A DNA stretch of 64,000 bases. Origin: Herbiconiux daphne. Its GTDB lineage: Bacteria > Actinomycetota > Actinomycetes > Actinomycetales > Microbacteriaceae. Shown one piece after another: positions 54,017 to 63,905 of the stretch. The notes under the pieces were generated by a model. It worked only from the letters and a program-made list of their open reading frames with translations. It had not been told where the DNA came from and did no database searches. Location of the stretch: the NCBI RefSeq assembly GCF_024979295.1, contig NZ_JANLCJ010000006.1, positions 124,001-188,000 on the forward strand, given 5' to 3'. A program made the position numbers and the translations under genes. How positions within the stretch are numbered: the stretch's first letter is position 1; every line of letters begins with the position of its first letter.

Positions 54017-56557
54017 ATGGGAAACGCCGTGGTGGACGAGCCAGTGCCATACGTAGGGCGACGCAGCGAGTTGCAGCAAGCGCTGACTGCGCTTCGCGCG
54101 GGAGTAGGGGTGATCGTCACCGGCACCATCGGGTCGGGGCGAACCCGCTTCATGCGCGAAGTCGCGGATCGCTTGGGCGACCAGGTGCCGTCGAATCTCT
54201 GGGTGGGACACGACGTGCACCAGCTCGATGAGGCGCAGCTCGTTCGATTCGGTCGCGCCGTGCGCGCGGGCGAGATCGTTCCCCTCGCTTCCGCCCTGGC
54301 CGGACTCCGCCTGCCCGAAACGATCGAGCACCTTCGCAGCGAAGGCCTCCTGGTGGAGATCACGTTTCAAGCGCTGGCCGCCCGCGAGCTGCTGACGATC
54401 GCGGAGCTCCGCCTCGGCGGCCCACTGGATGCCGGAAGCATTCCGGTGTTCATCCCTGCTCGAGGCGGAGACCACGTCGCCGGCCTCAGTGAAGCCTTGG
54501 CAGTGGCGACCCGTGCCGGGGCGCTGACCGACACGGACGGGGTGTGGACGTTCACCGGACCGGTGCCGAAGAACGATGCCCTCCGTAGCCTTGTGTTCTC
54601 GCGGAGCACCGGCCAGGACGTCCGTTTGCTTCATCCGCACGCCGAGACCATCCTCGACGTGCTCAGTCTCGCGCCGGGCCTGACCCTGACCGCCGCCACG
54701 GAGATACTCGAGCGGCTCGACGTTCCTCGGGTCAGCGCCGAACGGGAACTCGAGGCTCTCGAAGAAGCCGGAATGGTCGATGTCACTGTGCTCTCCCATC
54801 CGCAGCTGCACATTCGCGACGGAGTCGACGAGCTCATCACCACGCTTGCGATCGCCGTTCTCCGACGGTGGCGGATCGCGTCGGCCATCACCGCGACGCT
54901 CTCGGCGAAGTCGGCCGACACGCTCACCGAGGGAGAACTCGTCGCTGTGGCGCAGCACAGCCTCGACCTCGGTCTGTCTCTGCCGGCCGCCACACTCACG
55001 CGGGCGGCCCGCGCTTCGCTGCGGACACCGAGCGCACTGCAGTCCTACCGGATCGCAACCGCAGCGGTCGATGCCAGAGGAGGGTTCGATGCCGAGATCG
55101 TGCTGGCCGCCGCGGAGGTGCAGGCCGGGTTCTCCGAGCAGGCTCTGGCGCGACTCACACGCCTGGCCGCCGAGGCGGGCGACGACGAGCAGCGCGCGGA
55201 AGCCCTTCAAGCTCTCAGCCGCCATGCCCGCGAGAGCACGAGGCAGGCGGCGGAACTCATCCCGGGAGAGGTCTTGGGCCAGCTCGCCCTCTCGGACGCG
55301 CGCCGCGACATCCTCCGGGGCCTCCAGCTCTACAACCTCGGCCGACCGTTCGAGGCGGCCGCGCTGATCACGGCCGCATTGCCCGAACTGGCCGGGGTCG
55401 AGCGAGCGGAGGCGTACTTTCACGTGGGCGCGACGGAGCTCATGCTCGGCCATGTCGCCCGAGCGTCCGACGCCTTCGACGAGGCCGAGGCCGCCTACAC
55501 CGCGGAGGGAGCCGACGCGACACACGTGCACATGGTTCGTGCGAGCCTCAATGTCTTGCGGGGCCGCGCGGCCGAGTCCCTTCCGGTGCTCCTCGCGATC
55601 CGCGAAGCGGCCGGAGCGTTCGGGCAACCCGTCGCCCAGGCGCTGTGCGGATGGGGCATCGGTACGCTGCTGATGCATTGCGGCCGGGTCGAAGATGCCG
55701 TCGCGGAGTTCGAGTCGGCCATCGCCGTGCTGAAGAGCGCAGGTGTCGATCGCACACTCGCGCGCGTGCAGGCGGACCTCGCGGCCGCCCTCGCCCAAGC
55801 GGGTGACGCGGAGGGGGCGCGGGCCGCGCTCCCGGTCACCAGCGACAGCGACGACGGCGCCGAACCGGCGGTCTCTGGCCAGATCCTTCTGATCGAAGGA
55901 TGGATCCTGGCCGCATCCGGTGACCTCGAGCACGCGCGAGAACGGATGATCCAGGCCGCAGACACGTACGCCGGCGGTGGCTTCCTGTTCTCGAGCTTCG
56001 CCGCCCTCATCGATGCCGGCCGAGTCGGGCCGGCACACGATCTGCTCGAGCGCATCGAGCAGCTCGGCGCCGACATGGACTGTGACTACGTCGACATGAC
56101 CTTGAGCCTCGCGCGAGCGACGGCAGCCCGCGAGGTGTCGGACGCCTCAGACCGCACCGAGCTCGAAGAGACCAGGTCGCTCGCGGCCGAGTTCGACAGC
56201 GTCGGGTCGGCCGCGGCCGTCAGCGGCCATCAGTTCATCGCCGCGGAAGCATACGACCGCGCCGCGACCCTCCACCTTCGGGCGGGCGACAAGCGGCACG
56301 CTGCCGCCTCCGGGAGATTGCGTGATGAACGGATCGCCTTCGTCGGCTTGAAAAGCATGCCTCTGATCGCGGCGGCGCCGGCCAAGGAACTGTCGAGTCG
56401 GGAACTCGAGCTCGCCCGGCTGGCGGCATCGGGCATGCCCAACCGGGAGATCGCCGCGCGGCTCGTGCTCTCGGTTCGCACTGTGGAGACGCATCTTCAG
56501 ACGGTCTACCGGAAGCTGGGTGTGCGCGGTCGCGCCGACCTCCGGGATGTGCTCTGA
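54017..56557 (+). CDS. Large LuxR-family regulator with altered P-loop ATPase domain
   Basis: The 846-residue protein has an N-terminal NTPase-like domain (PYVGRRSELQQAL, VIVTGTIGSGRTRFMREV), a long helical repeat region of TPR character (about 330-760), and a C-terminal LuxR helix-turn-helix (LSSRELELARLAASGMPNREIAARLVLSVRTVETHLQTVYRKLG, about 792-846). This is the LAL-type architecture. The P-loop has Arg42 where lysine is expected, and no convincing Walker B was found. It may bind but not hydrolyse nucleotide. The preceding 222 bp hold no other gene. Confidence 0.82.
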   Translation: MGNAVVDEPVPYVGRRSELQQALTALRAGVGVIVTGTIGSGRTRFMREVADRLGDQVPSNLWVGHDVHQLDEAQLVRFGRAVRAGEIVPLASALAGLRLPETIEHLRSEGLLVEITFQALAARELLTIAELRLGGPLDAGSIPVFIPARGGDHVAGLSEALAVATRAGALTDTDGVWTFTGPVPKNDALRSLVFSRSTGQDVRLLHPHAETILDVLSLAPGLTLTAATEILERLDVPRVSAERELEALEEAGMVDVTVLSHPQLHIRDGVDELITTLAIAVLRRWRIASAITATLSAKSADTLTEGELVAVAQHSLDLGLSLPAATLTRAARASLRTPSALQSYRIATAAVDARGGFDAEIVLAAAEVQAGFSEQALARLTRLAAEAGDDEQRAEALQALSRHARESTRQAAELIPGEVLGQLALSDARRDILRGLQLYNLGRPFEAAALITAALPELAGVERAEAYFHVGATELMLGHVARASDAFDEAEAAYTAEGADATHVHMVRASLNVLRGRAAESLPVLLAIREAAGAFGQPVAQALCGWGIGTLLMHCGRVEDAVAEFESAIAVLKSAGVDRTLARVQADLAAALAQAGDAEGARAALPVTSDSDDGAEPAVSGQILLIEGWILAASGDLEHARERMIQAADTYAGGGFLFSSFAALIDAGRVGPAHDLLERIEQLGADMDCDYVDMTLSLARATAAREVSDASDRTELEETRSLAAEFDSVGSAAAVSGHQFIAAEAYDRAATLHLRAGDKRHAAASGRLRDERIAFVGLKSMPLIAAAPAKELSSRELELARLAASGMPNREIAARLVLSVRTVETHLQTVYRKLGVRGRADLRDVL

Positions 56558-56622
56558 CGCGCACGAAAGCGCCGAGCAGGATGGCGATGACCGCCGGTCT
56601 CAGCTCGTCCATGGGCGGCGGG

Positions 56623-57639
56623 TCAGGATGCCGCGAGCCCCTGCGCCCGCAGGTGGTTCACGTGCATCTCGGTCTGGGCGAGGGCAGACTGCAGGTAGAA
56701 CCCGCGCAGGTTGTGCCAGCCGGCGCTCCAGTGCACGCGCTCCGCGATGCGCCAGATCGGCGCGTGCGGGTCGAGGCGCACGATCTCGGCGATCTCGGCC
56801 GAACGGGTGAGGTGGTGCTGCCGGGTGACCTCGACGCGCTCGGTGAGCCCGGTGAAGCGGTAGCCGTGGCCGGGAAACACCTCGTGATCGCCGAACGCGT
56901 CGATGGCGTCGAGCGAGCGCAGGTAGTCGCCCACCGGGTCGGCGGCGGGGCCCCCGAGCCCGAGGCCGGGGAAGACGGTGGGCAGCAGGTGGTCGCCTGT
57001 GAAGAGCACCCGCGAATCGGCGTCGACCACGCTGATGTGGCCGGGAGTGTGACCCGGGGTGTGCAGCACCCGGATGTCGCGGCCGGGGATGTCGAGCAGG
57101 TCTCCGGTCTCGAGCAGCCGATCCGCCTCGAACGGCGCCGAGGGTTCGCGCTGGGCGGCCCGCTCCGACACGGCCTCGAGCTCCGCCCGGCGTTCGGCCG
57201 GCACGCCCCACGCGTCGAGCCGCTCGGGGCGGGTCGCCGACCGCGCTCTGGTCTCTTCGGCCACGGCCACGAGCGCCGCCTGCTCGATGCGGTGCACGGC
57301 GACGGGCGCCCCGGAGTCGCGGCGGAGGCGCTCGGCGGCTCCGAGATGGTCGTGGTGCAGGTGCGTGACGGTGATCGACGAGATGTCGGCCGGGCTTGCA
57401 CCGAGCCCGGCGAGGAACGCGACGAACCGCTCGTGGTTGGCGTCGGAGCCGAAGCCCGGATCGATGAGGTGCAGCCCTCCGCGGTCGTCGCGCAGCAGGT
57501 AGGTGAGCGTGTAGAGCGGTGAGTGCTCGCCCGGCATGGGCTGCGGCACCACCCAGAGCCCGTCGCGAGCCGCGGAGGGCTCAGGTGCGCGGCCGCCGGT
57601 GGTCTCGGCGTCGTATTCCGCCTGGCTCAGGGCCAGCAT
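56623..57639 (-). CDS. MBL-fold metallohydrolase
   Basis: The 338-residue protein has the metal-binding motif THLHHDHLG, then HTPGHTPGHISV, FTGDHLLP and GHGYRFTG, the four blocks of the metallo-beta-lactamase fold. The C-terminal part (WSAGWHNLRGFYLQSALAQTEMHVNHL) matches the longer hydrolases of this superfamily that act on thioesters or lactones. The start (ATG 57639) overlaps the nucleoside hydrolase stop by one base. Confidence 0.88.
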   Translation of the reverse strand: MLALSQAEYDAETTGGRAPEPSAARDGLWVVPQPMPGEHSPLYTLTYLLRDDRGGLHLIDPGFGSDANHERFVAFLAGLGASPADISSITVTHLHHDHLGAAERLRRDSGAPVAVHRIEQAALVAVAEETRARSATRPERLDAWGVPAERRAELEAVSERAAQREPSAPFEADRLLETGDLLDIPGRDIRVLHTPGHTPGHISVVDADSRVLFTGDHLLPTVFPGLGLGGPAADPVGDYLRSLDAIDAFGDHEVFPGHGYRFTGLTERVEVTRQHHLTRSAEIAEIVRLDPHAPIWRIAERVHWSAGWHNLRGFYLQSALAQTEMHVNHLRAQGLAAS

Positions 57640-58610
57640 CACGGCAGGCGGGCGATGGTGTCGAGAAAGAGGCGGGCGTAGCGCGCAGCGTCGACGTCGA
57701 GGGCCACGTCGATCACGGCGGCCTCCCCACCGCCGCCATGGTGCACGTCTTCGCCCACCCGTCGCCGGCGGTCGACGATGGTCTGGCCCCGCCCGACCCC
57801 GGCCAGCTCGATCCGCACGGGATGGCGGCCGATGCGGAGCGCCTCGGGATCGACGAGGGCGCATAGAGCGCCGGCGTCGCCGATGTGCCCGCCATAGACC
57901 GGGCCCGCGGCATCCGTCGCCTGCTCCTCCTCGGGGTCGGCCATCTGCGAGTGCAGCAGGGCGGCGGTGAGCCGGCCCGATGCGGTGCCGCTCGCGGCGA
58001 GGGCGTCGGCGTCGGACTCGGCGATCACCACCTGGTTGAACACGTCGAGGCCGTACATGAACGCCGGCGCGCCGGAGTCGAGCACGATGGCGGCGGCCTC
58101 GGGGTCGTGCCACACGTTGAACTCGGCCACCGGGGTGGCGTTGCCGCCGCTCGCCGACCCGCCCATGAACAGGATGCGTGCGATGTGCGGCACGACGTCG
58201 GGGTATTGCCGCAGCAGCAGGGCGATGTTCGTCTGCGGGGCCAGCGCCACGATCGTCACGGGTTCGGTGGCGGCGAGCAGGGTGTCGCGCATCAGGTCGA
58301 TGGCGTGACGGGGGTCGGGGGTGCGCTCCGACACCGGCAGACCGAGGTCGCCGAGACCGTCGACGCCGTGCACGTGCGACGACCGGGCGGGCTCGATCAG
58401 CGGGCGTCGCGACCCGGCGGCGACCGGAATGGCGGGCGCGTCGGCGATGTCGAGCACCTTCAGCGTGTTGGCCACCACGTTCTCGAGCGACGTATTGCCG
58501 GCGACGCATGTGATCGCGAGCACCTCGATGTCGGGGTGGGCGACGGCGAACAGGATGGCCATGGCGTCGTCGATGCCGGTGTCGACGTCGAGCAGTACAG
58601 GATGCGTCAC
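57639..58610 (-). CDS. Inosine-uridine preferring nucleoside hydrolase family protein
   Basis: The 323-residue enzyme cleaves N-glycosidic bonds of ribonucleosides. It has the calcium-binding signature LLDVDTGIDDAMAI (residues 6-19), VAGNTSLENVVAN, LAPQTNIALLLRQYP and the conserved NVWHDPEAAAIV. GTG 58610 lies seven bases after a TAGATT -10, so the transcript is probably leaderless. The MBL gene follows directly. Confidence 0.88.
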   Translation of the reverse strand: MTHPVLLDVDTGIDDAMAILFAVAHPDIEVLAITCVAGNTSLENVVANTLKVLDIADAPAIPVAAGSRRPLIEPARSSHVHGVDGLGDLGLPVSERTPDPRHAIDLMRDTLLAATEPVTIVALAPQTNIALLLRQYPDVVPHIARILFMGGSASGGNATPVAEFNVWHDPEAAAIVLDSGAPAFMYGLDVFNQVVIAESDADALAASGTASGRLTAALLHSQMADPEEEQATDAAGPVYGGHIGDAGALCALVDPEALRIGRHPVRIELAGVGRGQTIVDRRRRVGEDVHHGGGGEAAVIDVALDVDAARYARLFLDTIARLP

Positions 58611-58654
58611 GCCATCCAATCTAGCGGGGACGCGATCGCGTGCGGAGGCGCGTT

Positions 58655-59716
58655 CTAGCGTGCGCGGGGTGCGAGGGCCGCGGCATCCGTCGTCACCTCG
58701 TGCACGAACTGCTGCAGGCGCTGGTAGACCTCCTGCGACTCGGGGTAGCGGGCGTTCTGCTGCCAGGTGTGCAGGGTGTTCGTGGCGTTGCGGTCGTAGA
58801 TGAGCGCGTCGACCCGCACGCGGTGCTCGCGCAGGCGGCGGATGAAGTTGAGGTTCGCGGTGTAGAAGTAGTCGTGCTCGCTGGTGGTGACGAAGACGGG
58901 CGGGAACGATCCGTCGAGCCACTCGATCGGCGAGAGCACGCGGGCGGCACGGCGCAACTCGGTGGGCCGCAACCCCGCCCGCCCCTTAGCGCCGGGCAGC
59001 AGCATGCGCACGAAATTCAGGCTCAGGATGAATCCCCGCTCGAACATCACCGAGAAGTCGACCACGCTGCAGTGCTGCACCAGGCCTCGCAGGCTCCGGC
59101 GGTCGACCGCGGGTTCGAGGTCGTAGTGCTCGGCGAGCTCGGGCCGGAAGTGCGCGGCGGCGAGCAGGGCCGAGATCTGACCACCGGCGGAATCGCCGCC
59201 GAGCACGATGCGCCGCGGGTCGCCGCCGAACGAGGCGATGTGGCGGTCGACCCAGGCGAGCGCGGCGTTCGCGTCGTGCAGCATGTGCGCCATGGTGAAC
59301 CGGGTGGCGCGCCGGTAGTTGACGTTCACCACCACCATGCCGCCGAGCGCCTGGCTCGCGCAGTACTTGGTGAGTGCGCCCTTGTCGCCCGAGGTCCAGC
59401 CGCCGCCGTGGAAGTAGATGTAGACGGGCAGCGGCCCGGCCGCCCGGCCATCGGAGGGCACCGGAGAGATCACGTCGAGCCGGTGGGCCCGGATGCCGTC
59501 GCCCACGAAGTCGATGTCGAGCCGGTAGTCGACCTCGGTGATCGGGTCGGCGTTGAAGCGCACGCGCTCACTGCGGCTGACGGTGTGCATCAGCAGCCGC
59601 CAGGCCCACACCGGGAGCCGTCGCACCAGGCCGCTGCCGCTCTTCACCGAGGCCCAGCTCCAGCGTCGCGCGCCCGTGCCGCCGGTGCTTACCGCGTTCA
59701 CGCTGACCGAACTCAT
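58655..59716 (-). CDS. Alpha/beta hydrolase fold esterase (HSL-like)
   Basis: The 353-residue protein has the oxyanion motif YFHGGGWTSGD, the nucleophile elbow GGDSAGGQ, and a C-terminal part with EWLDGSFPPVFVTTSEHD and NATNTLHTW, where the acid and histidine of the triad should lie. HGGGW plus GDSAGG is typical of the hormone-sensitive-lipase family. ATG 59716 follows TAGCCT by seven bases. It runs in the same direction as the nucleoside hydrolase. Confidence 0.85.
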   Translation of the reverse strand: MSSVSVNAVSTGGTGARRWSWASVKSGSGLVRRLPVWAWRLLMHTVSRSERVRFNADPITEVDYRLDIDFVGDGIRAHRLDVISPVPSDGRAAGPLPVYIYFHGGGWTSGDKGALTKYCASQALGGMVVVNVNYRRATRFTMAHMLHDANAALAWVDRHIASFGGDPRRIVLGGDSAGGQISALLAAAHFRPELAEHYDLEPAVDRRSLRGLVQHCSVVDFSVMFERGFILSLNFVRMLLPGAKGRAGLRPTELRRAARVLSPIEWLDGSFPPVFVTTSEHDYFYTANLNFIRRLREHRVRVDALIYDRNATNTLHTWQQNARYPESQEVYQRLQQFVHEVTTDAAALAPRAR

Positions 59717-59838
59717 GCGCGCCAGGCTACGTGCGGCGCTTGAGACCACCCTGCGAGCCACCCGTGAAGCGGCCGCACGGGCGCTGGGCCCTGCTCGGGG
59801 GACTGGACTTGAACGGCGTGCCCCAACACAATCAAGGC

Positions 59839-62616
59839 ATGGACTCGTTCCCTACGACGATCCGCACCCCCGACCAGCGCTTGCGTGTGTTCGTGAGCTC
59901 GACTCTCAAAGAACTCGCGCCCGAGCGCAAAGCCGCGCGCGCCGCGATCGAGCGACTTCACCTCGCGCCCGTGATGTTCGAGCTCGGTGCCCGACCGCAT
60001 CCGCCCCGCGAGCTCTATCGCGCCTACCTCGACCAGAGCGACGTGTTCGTCGGCATCTACTGGGAGCGCTACGGCTGGGTGGCGCCGGAGGAGAGCATCT
60101 CGGGGCTCGAAGACGAGTACGTGCTCGCACCGGCGGCGCTGCCGAAGCTGATGTACATCAAAGACCCCGCCGACGCGCGGGAGTCGCGCCTGGTCGATCT
60201 GCTCGACCGGGTGCGCAGCGACGACACCGCCTCGTTCAAGTACTTCAGCGATGCCGCCGAGCTCGGCGAGCTGCTCGAGGCCGATCTGGCGACGCTGCTG
60301 GCCGAGCGGTTCGACCAGAGCCGCGCGTTCGTGCGGGGCGGTCGTGCCTCGGTGGAGCCCGCCGCGGCGGCATCCGGCCCCCTCACCGCGATGACGCCGG
60401 ATGCCGCGGCCACCCCTCCCGGCGGAGCGCCCGCGCCCCTCTCCCCCGCCGACCTGCCCGTGCCGCTCACGGCGTTGATCGGCCGGCAGCACGAGGTCGA
60501 CGACGTCGAACGGATGCTGCGGCGGCCCGGCACGCGGCTCGTCACCCTGACGGGCCCCGGCGGCATCGGCAAGAGCCGTCTTGCGATCGAGGTGGCCGAC
60601 CGGCTCGCGCCGGACTATCCCGGAGGCACCGCCTTCGTCGACCTCTCGTCGGTGCACGAACCCGACCTCGTGCTCGGCGCCATCGCCCAGACCCTCGGCG
60701 TGCGCGACACCGGCGACGCCCCGATCGGCGACAAGCTGCTCACCGCGCTGCGCGGCCGCCGGATGCTGCTGGTGCTCGACAACTTCGAACAGGTCGTCGG
60801 TGCCGGGCCCGCGATCGTGCATCTGCTCACGTCGTCGCCGGGGCTGACCGTGGTGGTGACGAGCCGGGTGCTGCTGCGCATCTCGGGTGAGTACGCCTAC
60901 GAGGTGGGTCCGCTCGGGCTGCCGCGGTCGGCCGACTACTCCGATCTCGACGCGATCACCCGCATCGCCTCGGTGGCGCTGTTCGTCGAGCGGGTGCACG
61001 CCGTGCGCCCCGACTTCGAGGTGGGGCCCGACAACGTGGCGGCCGTGGTGCGCATCTGCGCCGCGCTCGACGGAGTGCCCCTCGCGCTCGAGCTCGCGGC
61101 CGCCCGGGTGCGGCTGCTCACCCCGGCCGCGATGCTCGAGCGGCTCGACCGGCAGCTGCCCCTGCTGGTGGGCGGCGCGCGCGACCTGCCGGCCCGCCAG
61201 CGCACGTTGCGCAGCACCATCGAGTGGAGCGTCGACCTGCTGGGCGCCGACGAGCGCCGACTTCTCGGCTGCCTCGGGGTTTTCGACGGCGGGTTCTCGC
61301 TCGAGGCCGCGGAGGCCGTCACCGGGCCGAGTGGCGCGGACGCGGCATCCGACACCCTCGCCGTGCTGGCGACCCTGGTCGACAGCAGCCTCGTGAGCCA
61401 GCACGACAGCGGTGATCGCTCGCGGTTCTCGTTGCTCGCCACGGTGCGCGAGTTCGCGCTCGAGCAGCTCGCCGATGACGCGCTGCTCGACGACATGCGC
61501 GAGCGGCACGCGAGCTACTTCATCGGCGTGGGGGTCGCTGCCGAGCTCGATCTCGAGGGTCCGAAGCAACGGCGGCTGATGCAGGAGCTCGCTGACGACC
61601 ATGACAACCTGCGGTCCGTGGCGCGCTACCTGCTCGATCGGGGCGAGTGGGACCGGGTGGCGTCGTTCGCGTGGACGCTCTACGTCTACTGGTGGGTCGA
61701 CGGCCATCTCGGCGAAGTGCGCGGCTGGATGGACGAGGTGCTGGCGGCGGGCGACCTGAGTGACCGTGCTCGGGCGATCGCGCTGTACTTCACCCGGGCG
61801 ATCACGTTCTGGCAAGATCCCGACGGCACGGTCGTGCAGGGGCTGACCGAGAGTGCCGACCTGTTCCATCGCGAGGGCGAGCCGGCCGGTGAGGCGCTCG
61901 CGCTCGTGTCACTCGCGCTGGCCGTGCTGGCGGCGGCGGAACCGGATGCCGCGAGGGCGGACGACGCGCTCGAAACCAGTCTCGGGCTCTTCCGTGAGAG
62001 CGGCGACGTGTGGGGCGAGGCGCTGGTGCTCGTGACTCTGGGTCGGGTCGCCCTGTTGCAGCAGAAGGTGCATGCGGCCCTCAACCGGTTCGACGAGAGC
62101 CTCGAGCTCACCCGTCGGCAGGGCGATGAGCTCGGCGAGACGATCGCCCTGAACCACCTCGGCTGGGCGCAGCTGCTGCTCGGCGAGCCGGCGAAGGCGA
62201 ACGCCGATTTCGCCGAGAACCTGGCGATCTCGACCCGGTTGGGGCACGACGACGGCGTCGCCTACGGGCTCGAGGGCATGGTGGCGGTGGCGGCCATGCT
62301 CGGCGACGCGCGCCGCGCCGGGTTGCTGCTCGGCGCCTCGCAGACGCTGCGGCGGCGGGCGGGGCTCTACAACGCGCCGGTGTTCTCGTTCCATCAGCCG
62401 TTGGTGGACCGGATGCTGGCGGGGGCGGGGGCGGGCGAGTCGCCGGCAGCTCCGGCAGCTCCGGCCCCGCCGGCCGAGTCCGGCGCGCAGCCCGGCGACA
62501 CGGCCGTGGTGTTCGAGTCGGCGCTCGCCGAAGGTCGCGCGCTCACCCCCGAAGCCGCGGTCGCCGTGGCGCTGGGTGAAGGGGTGCCGGCTCGGGAGGG
62601 GCAGGGCGGTGAGTGA
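59839..62616 (+). CDS. DUF4062-STAND ATPase-TPR protein
   Basis: The 925-residue protein has three parts. Residues about 10-100 are DUF4062 (RLRVFVSSTLKELAPERKAARAAIE; VFVGIYWERYGW), a TIR-like/deoxyribosyltransferase-like fold. After a Pro/Ala linker comes an NB-ARC-type ATPase with Walker A GPGGIGKSR (Lys245), Walker B LLVLDN (Asp314), TSRVLLRI and GVPLALELAAARVRLL, then a winged helix. The rest is TPR-like repeats. STAND proteins of this layout are sensors; many act in stress signalling or phage defence. No reporter gene is obvious beyond the overlapping membrane protein. Confidence 0.85.
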   Translation: MDSFPTTIRTPDQRLRVFVSSTLKELAPERKAARAAIERLHLAPVMFELGARPHPPRELYRAYLDQSDVFVGIYWERYGWVAPEESISGLEDEYVLAPAALPKLMYIKDPADARESRLVDLLDRVRSDDTASFKYFSDAAELGELLEADLATLLAERFDQSRAFVRGGRASVEPAAAASGPLTAMTPDAAATPPGGAPAPLSPADLPVPLTALIGRQHEVDDVERMLRRPGTRLVTLTGPGGIGKSRLAIEVADRLAPDYPGGTAFVDLSSVHEPDLVLGAIAQTLGVRDTGDAPIGDKLLTALRGRRMLLVLDNFEQVVGAGPAIVHLLTSSPGLTVVVTSRVLLRISGEYAYEVGPLGLPRSADYSDLDAITRIASVALFVERVHAVRPDFEVGPDNVAAVVRICAALDGVPLALELAAARVRLLTPAAMLERLDRQLPLLVGGARDLPARQRTLRSTIEWSVDLLGADERRLLGCLGVFDGGFSLEAAEAVTGPSGADAASDTLAVLATLVDSSLVSQHDSGDRSRFSLLATVREFALEQLADDALLDDMRERHASYFIGVGVAAELDLEGPKQRRLMQELADDHDNLRSVARYLLDRGEWDRVASFAWTLYVYWWVDGHLGEVRGWMDEVLAAGDLSDRARAIALYFTRAITFWQDPDGTVVQGLTESADLFHREGEPAGEALALVSLALAVLAAAEPDAARADDALETSLGLFRESGDVWGEALVLVTLGRVALLQQKVHAALNRFDESLELTRRQGDELGETIALNHLGWAQLLLGEPAKANADFAENLAISTRLGHDDGVAYGLEGMVAVAAMLGDARRAGLLLGASQTLRRRAGLYNAPVFSFHQPLVDRMLAGAGAGESPAAPAAPAPPAESGAQPGDTAVVFESALAEGRALTPEAAVAVALGEGVPAREGQGGE

Positions 62617-63469
62617 CCGCACGGCCACACCGGGGGCGGGCGCCGGGGTGGCGACCGATCGCATCCGTCGCTACACCCGTGGGGTGGGGCTGCTCATCGT
62701 GCCGTTCCTCGTGGTGGCGAGTGTGCTGCTCCACATCCTGCCAGGGCGCACCGAGGAGCTCTTCGCCTGGACGATCACGCCGCCGTTGTCGGCGATGTTC
62801 TTGGCGTGCGCCTACATCGGCGGCATCTGGTTCTTCGTCACCGTCATCCGGCAGCGAGCGTGGCATCGCGTGCGCTGGGGCTTTCCCGCCGTGATCGTGT
62901 TCGCCTCGCTGCTGTCGATCTCGACCTTCCTGCACTGGGACAGATTCCATTTCGGGCATATCTCGTTCATCGTGTGGGTGACGCTCTATGTGACGACGCC
63001 GTTCCTGGTGGCTGCGGCGGTCGTCGTGCAGCGCGGAGAAGACCGCGGCGCGCCCGAGCTGCGCGATTTCCTGCTGCCGCTGTGGCTGCGCGTCGTGCTC
63101 GCGGTGATCGGTCTCGCGGCGCTTGCGACGGGTGTCGTGCTCTTCGTGGTGCCGCAGTTCGCGATCGACGGGTGGGCGTGGCAACTCACGCCGCTCACCG
63201 CGAGGGTGTGCGGCGCCATCCTGACCCTGCCCGGCATGGTGAACGTGTGGATGCTCGTCGACGCGCGGTGGTCGGCGTTCCGTTGGGTGGTGCAGGCCGA
63301 ACTGGTGAGCCTCGTGTTCATCGCGGCGGCGCTCGCCATCCGCGGGAGTGACCTGCTGTGGTCGCGGCCCGCGACGCCGCTGTTCGTGGGCGGCATCGTG
63401 GTTTCACTGCTGGCCTTCGCGGGCTTCTACCTCTATTGCGACCGGCGGCGCACGGCTGCTGCCGTCTAG
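62609..63469 (+). CDS. Polytopic membrane protein, unknown
   Basis: The 286-residue product overlaps the STAND gene by eight bases, so the two are translationally coupled. It has about eight hydrophobic segments (LLIVPFLVVASVLLHIL, SAMFLACAYIGGIWFFVTVI, AVIVFASLLSISTFLHW, and so on). I recognise no named family. Coupling suggests it could be a partner or effector of the STAND protein, but this is inference. GTG start after GGGAGGGG. Confidence 0.65.
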   Translation: MSDRTATPGAGAGVATDRIRRYTRGVGLLIVPFLVVASVLLHILPGRTEELFAWTITPPLSAMFLACAYIGGIWFFVTVIRQRAWHRVRWGFPAVIVFASLLSISTFLHWDRFHFGHISFIVWVTLYVTTPFLVAAAVVVQRGEDRGAPELRDFLLPLWLRVVLAVIGLAALATGVVLFVVPQFAIDGWAWQLTPLTARVCGAILTLPGMVNVWMLVDARWSAFRWVVQAELVSLVFIAAALAIRGSDLLWSRPATPLFVGGIVVSLLAFAGFYLYCDRRRTAAAV

Positions 63470-63864
63470 CGGCGAGCCGGTCGGGTCGACCAGACCGCCC
63501 ACGCCACGAGCAGGGGCTGAAAAAGCAGCCGCAGCGCGCGCTTGCGGTCGTCGTCGAGGCCGAACGCGTCGCGCCCGTTGAGCCACTGCGAGATGTTCCC
63601 CGGGAAGATCGCGGTGAAGAACACCGCGGCGATGTCGCCGACCGCCTTCTGGTGCTTCGGCAGCACGGTGAGGGCGGTGCCGAGGGCGATCTCGGCGACT
63701 CCGGATGCCAGCACCACGGTGTCTTTGTCGAGCGGCACCCAGTCGGGCACCTGCGCCTGGAAGTCTTTGCGGGCGACCGTGAGGTGCGTGGTGCCGGCGC
63801 CGACGAGAGCGAGGCCGAGCAGGATGCGGGCGATGGTGCGGGCGACCGAGCGCTTCTGAGTCAT
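63466..63864 (-). CDS. DoxX-like membrane protein
   Basis: The 132-residue product has four hydrophobic segments in the DoxX pattern (ARILLGLALVGAGTTHLT, DTVVLASGVAEIALGTALTVL, VGDIAAVFFTAIFPGNISQW). DoxX-type proteins are small quinone-linked membrane proteins of varied role. The 3' end overlaps the convergent membrane gene by four bases at a CTAG. ATG 63864 chosen; a GTG at 63879 is possible. Confidence 0.65.
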   Translation of the reverse strand: MTQKRSVARTIARILLGLALVGAGTTHLTVARKDFQAQVPDWVPLDKDTVVLASGVAEIALGTALTVLPKHQKAVGDIAAVFFTAIFPGNISQWLNGRDAFGLDDDRKRALRLLFQPLLVAWAVWSTRPARR

Positions 63865-63905
63865 GTGCTCATCCTGCACCCGGGCTGGCTGCCCTAAGAA
63901 CCTCG

